The notes under the pieces are model-generated. The model did not search any database. It saw nothing but the letters and a program-made list of their open reading frames with translations, and was not told where the DNA came from. The position numbers and the translations under genes were made by a program. Shown in pieces: positions 46,890-58,100 of a stretch of 64,000 nucleotides of DNA. Numbering within the stretch: the first letter of the stretch is position 1; each line of letters begins with the position of its first letter. The DNA lies in the NCBI RefSeq assembly GCF_905171765.1, contig NC_053393.1, positions 71,083,371 to 71,147,370 of the forward strand. Direction: 5' to 3'. The stretch is from Bufo bufo. Its lineage: Eukaryota; Chordata; Amphibia; Anura; Bufonidae.

Positions 46890-48643
46890 CAGTGGCGTAG
46901 TGTGGATTGCCAGCATCCGGGGCAAGCCAAGTATTGCGCCCCACCCCCAACCTGTGGCCACACCCCTTATTCTTTTTTTACAGATAATGCAGTAGATGTC
47001 ACTTGCAAGCCTACGTAAGACACCAGGTAACACGGTGATAACTCTCTGAGTACAGATAATGTAGTAGATGGGTGTGAGGCCCCAGAATTCAGAACACACA
47101 CAGTGTGACCTGAAGTCTGGGGCCAGGCTTCGGCAGAGTGGGCCAAATTATATATCAACACCCCTCCCCCCCAACCCTACCATGAAACAGATATTTGGAT
47201 GGACATTACATACATTGCTATGAAATATACAGTAGAATACAGCAGCACATACCTCTTACATCCAGTGACGTCCTGGGATGTAGACTCCTTTCCTCAGCTT
47301 CTTCATTCAGAGATAAGACCGCCATGACCTTCTTTCAGCCGCGTCTCGTCTCTGCAGAGTTTCACAGAATTTTTTTTTAGATTCCGCACTTTACTACCAT
47401 CCTCAAATAAAAAAAACCTCCCCTCCCTCGTAGTGCCCATAAGTATAATGCCCTCTGTTTAATTATAATATATAATGGCCCCCTCTGTGTTATTGTAATA
47501 ATGGCCCCTCTGTCGTATTATTGTAATAATGGCCTCCTCTGTAGTATTATTGTAATAATACCTCTGTAGTATTATTGTAATAATGGCCCCTCTGTAGTAT
47601 TATTGTAATAATGGCCCCTCTGTAGTATTATTGTAATAATGGCCCCTCTGTAGTATTATTGTAATAATACCTCTGTAGTATTATTGTAATAATGGCCCCT
47701 CTGTAGTATTATTGTAATAATGGCCTCCTCGGTAGTATTATTGTAATAATGGCCCCTCTGTAGTATTATTGTAATAATGGCCCCTCTGTAGTTTATTGTA
47801 ATAATGGCCCCTCTGTAGTATTATTGTAATAATGGCCCCTCTGTAGTATTATTGTAATAATGGCCCCTCTGTAGTATTATTGTAATAATGGCCTCCTCTG
47901 TAGTCTTATTGTAATAATGGCCCCTCTGTAGTATTATTGTAATAATGGCCCCTCTGTAGTATTATTGTAATAATGGCCCCTCTGTAGTATTATTGTAATA
48001 ATGGTCTCCTCTGTAGTATTATTGTAATAATGTCCCCTCTGTAGTATTATTGTAATAATGGCCTTCTCTGTAGTATTATTATAATAATGGCCCCTCTGTA
48101 GCATTATTATAATAATGGCCCCTCTGTAGTATTATTGTAACAATGGCCCCTCTGTAGTATTATTATAATAATGGCCCCTCTGTAGTATTATTATAATAAT
48201 GGCCCCTCTGTAGTATTATTATAATAATGGCCCCTCTGTAGTATTATTGTAATAATGGCCCCTCTGTAGTATTATTATAATAATGCCCCCCTTTGTAGTA
48301 TTATTGTAATAATTATGGCCCCCTATGTATTATAGTAATAATTATGGCCCCTTCTGTAGTATTGTAATAATAATTGCCTCCTTTGTATAATCCCCCCCAT
48401 AGTGCCCCCATTATGGCCTGTCTATTAAAAAAATATATATATACTTACCTGTTACCTCTCTTCATCACCTCTTGTAGCCTGTGTTTGGGCGATCTCCTGT
48501 GTCGCTCTACTGCCTCATAGAAGAATGGAGGGGACGGGAGCCATAGGTTCCCGTGGCCCTCATTGAAGTGCCTGCTGCCTGGCGCCCTCTGCAATTTTGT
48601 GCCTGGGGCAACAGCCCCCACACACCCCCACGCTACGCCACTG
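46890..48643. mobile_element. hAT-type non-autonomous element 3, carrying a minisatellite
   Basis: A 1754-bp element with a perfect 8-bp duplication GGCGAGCA (46882-46889, 48644-48651) and inverted ends CAGTGGCGTAGTGTGG / CCACGCTACGCCACTG. AGGTAAGTAT occurs on the minus strand (48441-48450), between the CpG-rich right end and the minisatellite, as in elements 1 and 2. No transposase. Confidence 0.92.
47400..48400. repeat. 28-bp minisatellite
   Basis: Around 30 or more head-to-tail copies of a 28-bp unit (GTAGTATTATTGTAATAATG plus GCCCCTCT), with a few 27-, 30- or 18-bp variants. Homogeneity is highest at 47,560-48,050. Confidence 0.95.
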
Positions 48644-48775
48644 GGCGAGCATTATCCTGCTGAACAATCCCAGTTGAAAGCCCTGTCATGACATTGACAT
48701 TTCTATCTTGGTGTGTTATTTTTTTTTGTTCTCTAATGAGTATATGACTGCTCAGTCATCCACTGAAGTCATATA

Positions 48776-49064
48776 CAGTCCTGATCAAAAGTTTAAGACC
48801 ACTTGAAAAATGGCAAAAAATCATATTTAGCATGGCTGGATCTTAACAAGGTTCCAAGTAGAGCTTCAACATGCAACAAGAAGAAATGGGAGTGAGTCAA
48901 AACATTTTTTGAGCATTCAATTTAATGAAAACATCGAATAAACTGAAACAGACTGTTTTTCAGCTGATCAAAAGTTTAGGACCACATGGCTTTAAAAGGC
49001 CAAACCTGTGCAAAGATGTGGATTCATTGTCATTGTCATGGTCTTAAACTTTTAATCAGGACTG
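48776..49064. mobile_element. Tc1 deletion derivative, 289 bp
   Basis: Inverted ends CAGTCCTGATCAAAAGTTTA and the complement of AAACTTTTAATCAGGACTG, flanked by TA (48774-48775, 49065-49066). It keeps only the left subterminal region and the right terminal repeat of a Tc1 family that I recognise. No coding sequence. Confidence 0.9.
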
Positions 49065-50322
49065 TACAGTATAATAGGAGACAGCACGCCAATAGATTTA
49101 TTTGATTGCTCCTTTTATTTAATTAATTTCAATTAGTTTTCAAAACCATTGGTGTGAAGTATACATCAGTGCAACGTTTTGGGCCCTTTTAGTGGGTGCC
49201 CTATTTCAAGCCGATCCGATGCTTGGCCATGTGTTTGTATGGTGTGCTCAGTCATCCACTCAAAAAGTGGTGGCCCACCTAAGCCAGTGATTTGCTGAGC
49301 AATCACATTTCTTTGTCAAGAGAGGATTCTCTGGTGAGCCCAGTCTTTGAAGCCATAGTGGACCCCAAAGGTCCAGGAGAACAAAACCCATTTGGAGATA
49401 ATCACTTGCCACTAGGGTCTATTTCTTTGATCCGAAACCTATTAGACTTTATTGATGATATTGAGGTTGACCCTGAGATTAATTTCCTCTGGTTGGCCCA
49501 AGAAACCACAGTCTGACACTGGTCAAGAGGGTCCAGATCGTAGAGACCGTGAGGAACCCAGGAAGCATTGAAATCGTTGAGGTGATTATGACTTTTTTGG
49601 GTTTTTGGCCGGACAACTCTTTTCTAAAACAATTTCTAGTGCAAATGTAATTGCCACAATATAGAAGGACACTATGCAGATTTCCTTTTCATTCACTATG
49701 ATTTTCACACTTATTCAAAAATCCTCATTGCTTGCATAATAATAAAACATACAACAAGTGAAACACTGTCTCTATCAGTCTTCAGAGCTTCCAGCTGCCT
49801 CATCGCGTGTCCTTATTTCACCCTGGTCACCTCTCCCCTCTCTTCACCCAGCACAGACTTATTACACCAGCAGATCTTCACATTAATAATACCGCCTCAC
49901 ATTTTCGATAGCAAGAAAAAAAATCTCTATCTATTCATTATTTTCTGATAAAACGGGCAGCGGCATAATTACAATCGGATTATAACAACAGCATTGCGGA
50001 TAAAAGTAAAGTCAACCCAGCTCCGAAATAGCATTTCTTTGCACGTAAGTTATGTTATCACATCAGATTTCCAGGGACGGATTTCCCATCAAAATACCAG
50101 TGAGCCCTAGGCCCAAAGTCCATGCATGAAATAACATCACAACTTATACAGGTCGCACTCATATCTATTTTACCCATATATTCTCCACTGGTTCACGTAC
50201 ATGCTCACAGTAGCAAAACCATAGACTGTGGTCACACCTGGGCTCTAAAGTTGTAGGTAAACAGTAGGACCATCAGTAGGACTCTTGAGAAGCGATGCGA
50301 GGTATGGAGTTTGCTTTGGGCT
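49065..50322. other. No gene recognised
   Basis: One plus-strand ORF at 49292-49516 has no recognised family. The segment 49,100-49,210 (CAACGTTTTGGGCCC) resembles a dispersed repeat. The rest is unassigned. Confidence 0.35.
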
Positions 50323-50371
50323 GTACGGCATACATATTAGGACATCGTCAGACATCATCCACAACTCCATC

Positions 50372-51000
50372 CTCCGTCAGGCAAAACTCCCTCCTACCTC
50401 AGACTTTAGACAAAACTCCGTCCTCTCTCATCCAAAACTCCATCAGACCTCAGACAAAACTCCGTCCTCCCTCATCCAAAACTCCATCAGACCTCAGACA
50501 AAACTCCGTCCTCCCTCAGACATCAGCCAAAACTCCATCAGACCTCAGACATCAGCCAAAACTCCGTCGTCCCTCAGCCAAAACTCCGTCGTCCCTCAGC
50601 CAAAACTCCGTCGTCCCTCAGCCAAAACTCCGTCGTCCCTCAGCCAAAACTCCGTCGTCCCTCAGCCAAAACTCTGTCAGACATCAGCCAAAACTCCGTC
50701 AGACATCAGCCAAAACTCCATCAGACCTCAGACAAAACTCCGTCCTCCCTCATCCAAAACTCCATCAGACCTCAGACAAAACTCCGTCCTCCCTCAGACA
50801 TCAGCCAAAACTCCATCAGACCTCAGACATCAGCCAAAACTCCATCAGACCTCAGACATCAGCCAAAACTCTGTCGTCCCTCAGCCAAAACTCCGTCGTC
50901 CCTCAGCCAAAACTCCGTCGTCCCTCAGCCAAAACTCTGTCAGACATCAGCCAAAACTCAGTCAGACATCAGCCAAAACTCCGTCCTCCCTAACTCAAAA
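50372..51000 (+). repeat. Array A, left arm, 22-bp units
   Basis: About 28 units with the core CAAAACTCCRTC. Variants are CAAAACTCCGTCGTCCCTCA+GC, ..ATCAGACCTCA+GA and ..GTCCTCCCTCA+TC (22 bp), plus some 29-bp forms with an added CAGACAT. Confidence 0.93.
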
Positions 51001-51175
51001 TATGCCCTACTACACACACTCTTCACCTGACAGAGCTGCTAGCTGCTGGAGAGGCAAAGGATCTGTGATGATGTCATGACCATGTGATGAGTCACGTGTG
51101 TGGGAGGGGTCAGATGTGCACAGCAGCTGGTAGAGTGTACAGAACTGTAGCCATCAAATAGAGCTCTGTACTAGA

Positions 51176-53620
51176 GATGTGTGTGTAACCTGCATGTAGC
51201 AGATCTGTATGTGTAACCTGCATGTAGCAGAGCTGTATGTGTACCCTGCATGTAGCAGAGCTGTGTACTGTGTAGCAGAGCTGTATGTGTAACCTGCATG
51301 TAGCAGAGCTGTATGTGTAACCTGCATGTAGCAGAGCTGTATGTGTAACCTGCATGTAGCAGACCTGTTTACTGTGTAGCAGAGCTGTATGTGTAAACTG
51401 GATGTAGCAGAGCTGTATGTGTAACCTGCATGTAGCAGAGCTGTATGTGTAACCTGCATGTAGCAGAGCTGTATGTGTAACCTGGATGTAGCAGAGCTGT
51501 TTACTGTGTAGCAGAGCTGTATGTGTAACCTGGATGTAGCAGTGCTGTGTACTGTGTAGCAGATCTGTATGTGTAACCTGCATGTAGCAGAGCTGTATGT
51601 GTAACCTGCATGTAGCAGAGCTGTTTACTGTGTAGCAGAGCTGTATGTGTAACCTGGATGTAGCAGTGCTGTGTACTGTGTAGCATATCTGTATGTGTAC
51701 CCTGCATGTAGCAGAGCTGTGTACTGTGTAGCAGAGCTGTATGTGTAACCTGGATGTAGCAGAGCTGTATGTGTAACCTGCATGTAGCAGAGCTGTGTAC
51801 TGTGTAGCAGAGCTGTATGTGTAACCTGCATGTAGCAGAGCTGTATGTGTAACTGCATGTAGCAGAGCTGTGTACTGTGTAGCAGAGCTGTATGTGTAAC
51901 CTGCATGTAGCAGAGCTGTATGTGTAACTGCATGTAGCAGTGCTGTGTACTGTGTAGCAGAGCTGTATGTGTAACCTGCATGTAGCAGAGCTGTATGTGT
52001 AACCTGCATGTAGCAGAGCTGTGTACTGTGTAGCAGAGCTGTATGTACAACCTGCATGTTGCAGTGCTGTGTACTGTGTAGCAGAGCTGTATGTGTAACC
52101 TGCAAGTAGCGGAGCTGTGTACTGTGTAGCAGAGCTGTATGTGTAACCTGCATGTAGCAGAGCTGTGTACTGCGTAGCAGAGCTGTATGTGTAAGTTGCA
52201 TGTAGCAGAGCTGTGTACTGTGTAGCAGAGCTGTATGTGTAAACTGCATGTAGCCGAGCTGTATGTGTAACCTGCATGTAGCAGAACTGTATGTGTAACC
52301 TGCATGTAGCAGAGCTGTATGTGTAACCTGCATGTAGCAGAGCTGTTTACTGTGTAGCAGAGCTGTATGTGTAACCTGGATGTAGCAGAGCTGTATGTGT
52401 AACCTGCATGTAGCAGAGCTGTATGTGTAGCCTGCATGTAGCAGAGCTGTATGTGTAACCTGGATGTAGCAGAGCTGTTTAATGTGTAGTAGAGCTGTAT
52501 GTGTAACCTGGATGTAGCAGTGCTGTGTACTGTGAGGCAGATCTGTATGTGTACCCTGCATGTAGCAGAGCTGTGTACTGTGTAGCAGAGCTGTATGTGT
52601 AACCTGCATGTAGCAGAGCTGTATGTGTAACCTGCATGTAGCAGAGCTGTGTACTGTGTAGCAGAGCTGTATGTATAACCTGCATGTAGCAGTGCTGTGT
52701 ACTGTGTAGCAGAGCTGTATATGTAACCTGCAAGTAGCGGAGCTGTGTACTGTGTAGCAGAGCTGTATGTGTAACCTGCATGTAGCAGAGCTGTGTACTG
52801 CGTAGCAGAGCTGTATGTGTAAGTTGCATGTAGCAGAGCTGTGTACTGTGTAGCAGAGCTGTATGTGTAACCTCCATGTAGCAGAGCTGTATGTGTAACC
52901 TGCATGTAGCAGTGCTGTGTACTGTGTAGCAGAGCTGTATGTGTAACCTGCATGTAGCAGAGCTGTGTACTGTGTAGCAGAGCTGTATGTGTAACCTGCA
53001 TGTAGCAGTGCTGTATATTGCGTAGCAGAGCTGTATGTGTAAGTTGCATGTAGCAGAGCTGTGTACTGTGTAGCAGAGCTGTATGTGTAAACTGCATGTA
53101 GCAGAGCTGTGTACTGTGTAGCAGAGCTGTATGTGTAACCTGCATGTTACAGAGCTGTGTACTGTGTAGCAGAGCTGTATGTGTAACCTGCATGTAGCAG
53201 AGCTGTATGTGTAACTTGCATGTAGCAGAGCTGTGTACTCTGTAGCAGAGCTGTATGTGTAACTTGCATGTAGCAGAGCTGTGTACTCTGTAGCAGAGCT
53301 GTATGTGTAACCTGCATGTAGCAGAGCTGTGTACTGTGTAGCAAAGCTGTATGTGTAACCTGCATGTAGCAGAGCTGTGTACTGTGTAGCAGAGCTGTAT
53401 GTGTAAACTGCATGTAGCAGAGCTGTGTACTGTGTAGCAGAGCTGTATGTGTAACCTGCATGTAGCAGAGCTGTGTACTGTGTAGCAGAGCTGTATGTGT
53501 AACCTGCAGGTAGAAGTGCTGTGTACTGTGCAGCAGAGATGTGTACTGTGTAGCAGAGCTGTATGTGTAACCTGCATGTAGCAGAGCTGTGTACTGTGTT
53601 ACAGAGATGTGTGTGTAACC
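51176..53620 (-). repeat. Array B, left arm, 28- and 20-bp modules
   Basis: About 2.4 kb made of two modules sharing AGCAGAGCTGT: a 28-bp form (AGCAGAGCTGTATGTGTAAC + CTGCATGT) and a 20-bp form (AGCAGAGCTGTGTACTGTGT). They alternate irregularly, often giving 48-bp pairs. The minus strand lacks stop codons in all frames over long stretches, producing ORFs up to 650 codons with no protein character. Confidence 0.95.
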
Positions 53621-54114
53621 TGGGAACTATAAAAAAGTGTAAAAAAAATAAATAAATCAGATCACCTCCCTTTTCCCAAAATGAAAATAAAAGAACTGAA
53701 AAAATACACATCATGGGTGTCGCAATGTGTAAAAACACCCATTGTATAAAAATATATTCCCCATACGGCAAACAGCAAAACAGAAAAAAAAAGAGTCCAA
53801 ATGTCCGATTCGCCGTTTTTGGTCGCTTCATTTGCTACAATTTTTTTTATAAAAAGTGATTAAAAAGTCTTAAACACCCCAGAATGGTATCAGTGAAAAG
53901 TTCAGATTGCCCTGCAAAAAATTAGCCCCACCCAGCTCTGTACACATAATTACAAAAAAGTTATAGGGGTCAAAATATGCCGACAAAAAAAAAATTCTGA
54001 TTCTGGAAATCTCCTGTCACTCCGAGTTACTCAGAATTGGTAGCCCTAATTAATAAATACATGCAACATGAATGCATATATGCCACTTCACACAAAACTA
54101 GATCACAAGTGTTA

Positions 54115-54469
54115 TGCCTCTTGCACATAAACGTTGTTGGTCCATTCCGTGCATTGGGGACAGCAATTTGCAGTCCCCAATGCATGGGCAACGTGCGTGC
54201 AGCGGCCGGGACAGATCCAGACCTATTCAACTTGAATGGGTCCGTGAGCATGTTCTACTTTTTTGCTGTGCGGAGGCACGGCCAGAAACACCACGGAAGC
54301 ACCCTGTAGTGCTTCTATGGGGATCCGATCCGTGTTTCCGTTCCGTTCAAGTGAATGGGTCGACATCACGGATGCGGGATGCACACGGCTGGTGCCCTGT
54401 GTATTGCGGAACTGCCGTATGTGGTCCACAATACAACCACAGGCACACAGCGGCCATGTGCAAGAGGCC
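54115..54469. mobile_element. Harbinger-like MITE in the palindrome spacer
   Basis: Inverted ends TGCCTCTTGCACATAAACG and the complement of CATGTGCAAGAGGCC, flanked by TTA (54112-54114, 54470-54472), which fits PIF/Harbinger. CCATTCCGTGCATTGGG near the left end and CATTCACTTG-type text in the interior are typical of vertebrate MITEs of this kind. Confidence 0.8.
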
Positions 54470-54545
54470 TTACAAAGATGGGATTTATGGTGCACATCCT
54501 CCTATGCTTCCCATATTCCACAGATTTATATCACACAGCTACTTA

Positions 54546-55392
54546 CAGTTGTGCTGATAAATTCTGCAAGGGTATGTAAACTTATGATTTCTTAAAGGGG
54601 TATTCTCATCTTCCCTTTTCATACTTACCTTCCTTGAGCGCGACGTTCACTTCCTGGATTCTTCTCCCGGCCAGGCCGTGCTTGCGCAGAAGACTGAAGA
54701 TTTTCTCCCGGCCGGGCCGCTCAATGTCCTGAACGCGCACGGCGCTGCGCATGTGCCATGGTGACTTATTCCTGGCCTGTATATTACAGAGTCGGCGTGC
54801 GCGTTCGCGGCTCTGTACTATACTGGCCAGGAAGAAGTCATCATGGCGCATGCGCGGCGGCATGCGCATTCAGGACATTGCGCGGCCCGGCCGGGAGAGT
54901 CTTCTGCGCAAGCGCGGCCCGGCGGGATTCGACAGGAGAGGTGGCCGTAACCAGGGGAGACCAAAGACAACATCAGGCAAGAGGTGACTTATTTTCTAAA
55001 AAAGGGTGGGAATTGGGTAATAAAATGTATTTAGAAAAATGATCACTGTCAAATCATTAACAGATTTAACAGTGATCATTGTGCTGGGAATACCCCTTTA
55101 ACCATTGTGCAGAGAATATAATTGATAACACGGACACTTTTCTCTCGCTCATGGTTAGTGGTCGGCTGAAGCCATTTATGTCAAGCAACTGTGTTTACTC
55201 TTCTTTATAAATCATAATCACAACACAAACTCCCCAAATGACCCTGATCAGGAGTTTACACACCCCAGTTCTTAATACCATGAATTGTCCCCTTTAACAT
55301 CAATGACAGCTTGAAGTCTTTTGTGGTAGTTGTGGATGAGGCTCTTTATTTTCTCACATGGTAAAACTGCCCATTCTTCCTGTTGAAAAAAA
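54546..55392 (+). mobile_element. Tc1 5' relic, split by a TTAA MITE
   Basis: It begins CAGTTGTGCTGATAAATTC after TA (54544-54545), includes GGGTATGTAAACTTATGATT, is interrupted by the MITE at 54592-55101, then resumes with GAGAATATAATTGATAACAC, GGTTAGTGGTCGG and CCTGATCAGGAGTTTACACA up to about 55,392. It keeps the 5' non-coding part of a known Tc1 family; no transposase. Confidence 0.75.
54592..55101. mobile_element. Palindromic TTAA MITE, 510 bp
   Basis: TTAA at both borders. The ends are TTAAAGGGGTATTCTCATC and the complement of GGGAATACCCCTTTAA. Inside are long CpG-rich inverted arms: GGCCGGGCCGCTCAATGTCC against GGACATTGCGCGGCCCGGCC, and CATGGTGACTTATTCCTGGCC against GGCCAGGAAGAAGTCATCATG. 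ATACTTACCT lies at 54621-54630. Confidence 0.87.
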
Positions 55393-55934
55393 AAAAGCAA
55401 TTCCACCACAGTTTTACGGGATTTTTATTTACGACATTCGATGTGAGATAAAACTGACTGGTTACTTTTATTCTACAGGTCAGATCGAATCCGGCGATAC
55501 CTTATATGTATAGTTTTTCTTGCGTTTTAATAGTGATAAAAAAACAAAATAAAAATCAGATTTATTTTTTTGTCGCCATATTTTGAGCCCTATAACTTTT
55601 TTGTAATTATGTGTACGGAGCTGGGTGGGGGCAAATTTTTTGCGGGGCAATCTGAACTTTTCACTGATACCATTATGGGGTGTTTAAGACTTTTTGATCA
55701 CTTTTTATTTAATTTTTTGTAGCAAGTGAAGCGACCAAAAACAGCGAATCGGACATTTGGACTCTTTTTTTTTTTCTGTTTTGCTGTTTGCCTTATGGGG
55801 AATATATTTTTATACAATGAGTGTTTTTACACATTGCAAAACCCATGATGTGTATTTTTTTAGTTCTTTTATTTTCATTTTGGGAAAAGGTCTGAATTTT
55901 CTTTTTTTTTTTTTTTCTTTTTTATAGTTCCCAG

Positions 55935-56711
55935 GTTACACACACATCTCTGTAACACAGTACACAGCCCTGCTACATGCGGTTAGACACACTGCTCTAT
56001 ATACACAGTACACAGCTCTGCTACATGCAGGTTATACACATACAGCTCTGCTACATGCAGGGTACACATACAGATCTGCTACACAGTACGCAGCACTGCT
56101 ACATGCAGGTTACACATACAGCTCTGCTACACAGTACACAGCTCTGCTACATGCAGTTACACATACAGCTCTGCTACATGCAGGTTACACATACAGCTCT
56201 GCTACACAGTACACAGCTCTGCTACATGCAGTTACACATACAGCTCTGCTACATGCATTTTACACATACAGTCTGCTACACAGTACACAGCTCTGCTACA
56301 TGCAGGTTACACATACAGCTCTGCTACATGCAGGTTACACATACAGCTCTGCTACACAGTACACAGCTCTGCTACATGCAGGGTACACATACAGATCTGC
56401 TACACAGTACACAGCACTGCTACATCCAGGTTACACATACAGCTTTGCTACACAGTAAACAGCTCTGCTACATGCAGGTTACACATACAGCTCTGCTACA
56501 TGCAGGTTACACATACAGCTCTGCTACATGCAGGTTACACATACAGCTCTTCTACACAGTACACAGCTCTGCTACATGCAGGGTACACATACAGATCTGC
56601 TACATGCAGGTTACACATACAGATCTGCTACATGCAGGTTACACATACAGCTCTGCTACATGCAGGTTACACATACAGATCTGCTACATGCAGGTTACAC
56701 ACACATCTCTA
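55935..56711 (+). repeat. Array B, right arm
   Basis: Reverse-complement copy of array B: modules ACAGCTCTGCTACATGCAGG + TTACACAT and the 20-bp ACACAGTACACAGCTCTGCT form. It is about 0.78 kb, less than a third of the left copy. Confidence 0.95.
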
Positions 56712-56883
56712 GTACAGAGCTCTATTTGATGGCTACAGTTCTGTACACTCTACCAGCTGCTGTGCACATCTGACCCCTCCTACACACGTGACTCATCACA
56801 TGGTCATGACATCATCACAGGTCCTTTGCCTCTCCAGCAGCTAGCAGCTCTGTCAGGTGAAGAGTGTGTGTAGTAGGGCATAT

Positions 56884-57650
56884 TTTGAGTTAGGGAGGAC
56901 GGAGTTTTGGCTGATGTCTGACGGAGTTTTGGCTGATGTCTGACGGAGTTTTGCCTGAGGGACGACGGAGTTTTGGCTGAGGGACGACAGAGTTTTGGCT
57001 GAGATCTGATGGAGTTTTGGCTGAGGGACGACGGAGTTTTGGCTGAGGGACGACAGAGTTTTGGCTGAGGGACGACGGAGTTTTGGCTGAGGGACGACAG
57101 AGTTTTGGCTGAGGGACGACAGAGTTTTGGCTGATGTCTGAGGTCTGATGGAGTTTTGGCTGATGTCTGAGGGAGGACGGAGTTTTGGCTGAGGTCTGAC
57201 AGAGTTTTGGATGAGGGAGGACGGAGTTTTGTCTGAGGTCTGATGGAGTTTTGGCTGATGTCTGACGGAGTTTTGGCTGATGTCTGACGGAGTTTTGGCT
57301 GAGGGACGACGGAGTTTTGGCTGAGGGACGACGGAGTTTTGGCTGAGGGACGACGGAGTTTTGGCTGAGGTCTGATGGAGTTTTGGCTGAGGGACGACAG
57401 AGTTTTGGCTGAGGGACGACAGAGTTTTGGCTGATGTCTGAGGTCTGATGGAGTTTTGGCTGATGTCTGAGGTCTGATGGAGTTTTGGCTGATGTCTGAG
57501 GGAGGACGGAGTTTTGTCTGAGGTCTGATGGAGTTTTGGATGAGGGAGGACGGAGTTTTGTCTGAGGTCTGATGGAGTTTTGGATGAGGGAGGACGGAGT
57601 TTTGTCTAAAGTCTGAGGTAGGAGGGAGTTTTGCCTGACGGAGGATGGAG
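56884..57650 (-). repeat. Array A, right arm
   Basis: Reverse-complement copy of array A with core GAYGGAGTTTTGGCTGA. It is about 0.77 kb, slightly longer than the left copy and with a different order of variants. Confidence 0.93.
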
Positions 57651-57693
57651 TTGTGGATGATGTCTGACGATGTCCTAATATGTATGCCGTAGG

Positions 57694-58057
57694 GCTGTGG
57701 AGCTTCAGTTTATACCTTTGATTGCCCCCATTGGTTCTCTTCTCCAGTTGAACTGAAAATTGAATTTTTTCTCCGTAAGGTACTTCAGGGCCAATTTTTC
57801 AATGGACATTTGATGTTAGGGGGTTATGAGACCCATACCAGCAAACAGCACTGGTTGAGACTCAGTTCCCAGTATGATTTGCAGTTTAGAAAGGGCGGAT
57901 GACAGGCACATGGAGACACGTATGTATGAAAAGGCAGTTTTTCCAGTTTTGTAATGAAGCCTATACCTAAGGGTATATGATCTACAGGCCCCAATAAAGA
58001 GGCCTACTGACAGACCCCAACATACTATTTGCCCACTTTTGTTCAAGACCTGTGGCT
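57694..58057. other. No gene recognised
   Basis: Flank of the inverted duplication. I find no target duplication or element end. Confidence 0.35.
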
Positions 58058-58100
58058 TCAGTGCTGCAAGGCAACAGTGCTAACCACTAATCTGTCCCAC
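58058..58100 (-). repeat. SINE head fragment
   Basis: GCTGCAAGGCAACAGTGCTA followed by ACCACTAAT is the complement of the tRNA-like head of the SINE family at 20475-20740. Only about 40 bp survive. Confidence 0.65.

Larger units (their letters stand above)
46600..48690 (-). pseudogene. Tc1-like transposase relic, split by a hAT insertion
   Basis: On the minus strand, text to the right of the hAT gives VQQDNA, and text to the left continues with RP, then in shifting frames TRVSQECLRQI, LAARSPNFSPMKHLWDQLGH, LWPNVPQDTIQNLY and CIQARG. These are the second and third catalytic blocks and the C terminus of a Tc1 transposase. The 8-bp duplication of the hAT (GGCGAGCA) falls in the codons of the DNARP motif. 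The N-terminal half is not found, and there are several frameshifts. Confidence 0.75.
50323..57693. repeat. Large inverted duplication, two arms with mirrored minisatellites
   Basis: The left arm (50323-54004) and right arm (55552-57693) are reverse complements: outer edge TACGGCATACATATTAGGAC against its complement at 57,671-57,690, then array A, a unique linker (51001-51175 against 56712-56883, nearly identical), array B, and an inner unique block (about 53,620-54,004 against 55,552-55,945). The arms differ mainly in array length. The central spacer (54005-55551) holds a Tc1 relic and two MITEs. The inner blocks resemble the interior of TTAA elements such as 43684-44828. No protein gene is present. 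Confidence 0.9.

Noticed and set aside
47400..48400. Regular 28-bp repeats resembling a CRISPR array
   Set aside because: The repeats are directly adjacent with no unique spacers, lie inside a hAT element, and the genome is eukaryotic.
50285..51079. Plus-strand ORFs of 264 and 232 codons, Ser/Pro/Gln-rich
   Set aside because: They overlap in different frames across array A; the arrangement follows the 22-bp unit, not a protein.
51110..53831. Minus-strand ORFs of up to 650 codons in several frames
   Set aside because: They run through array B in all three frames because the module lacks stops on that strand; the proteins are pure repeats of the module.
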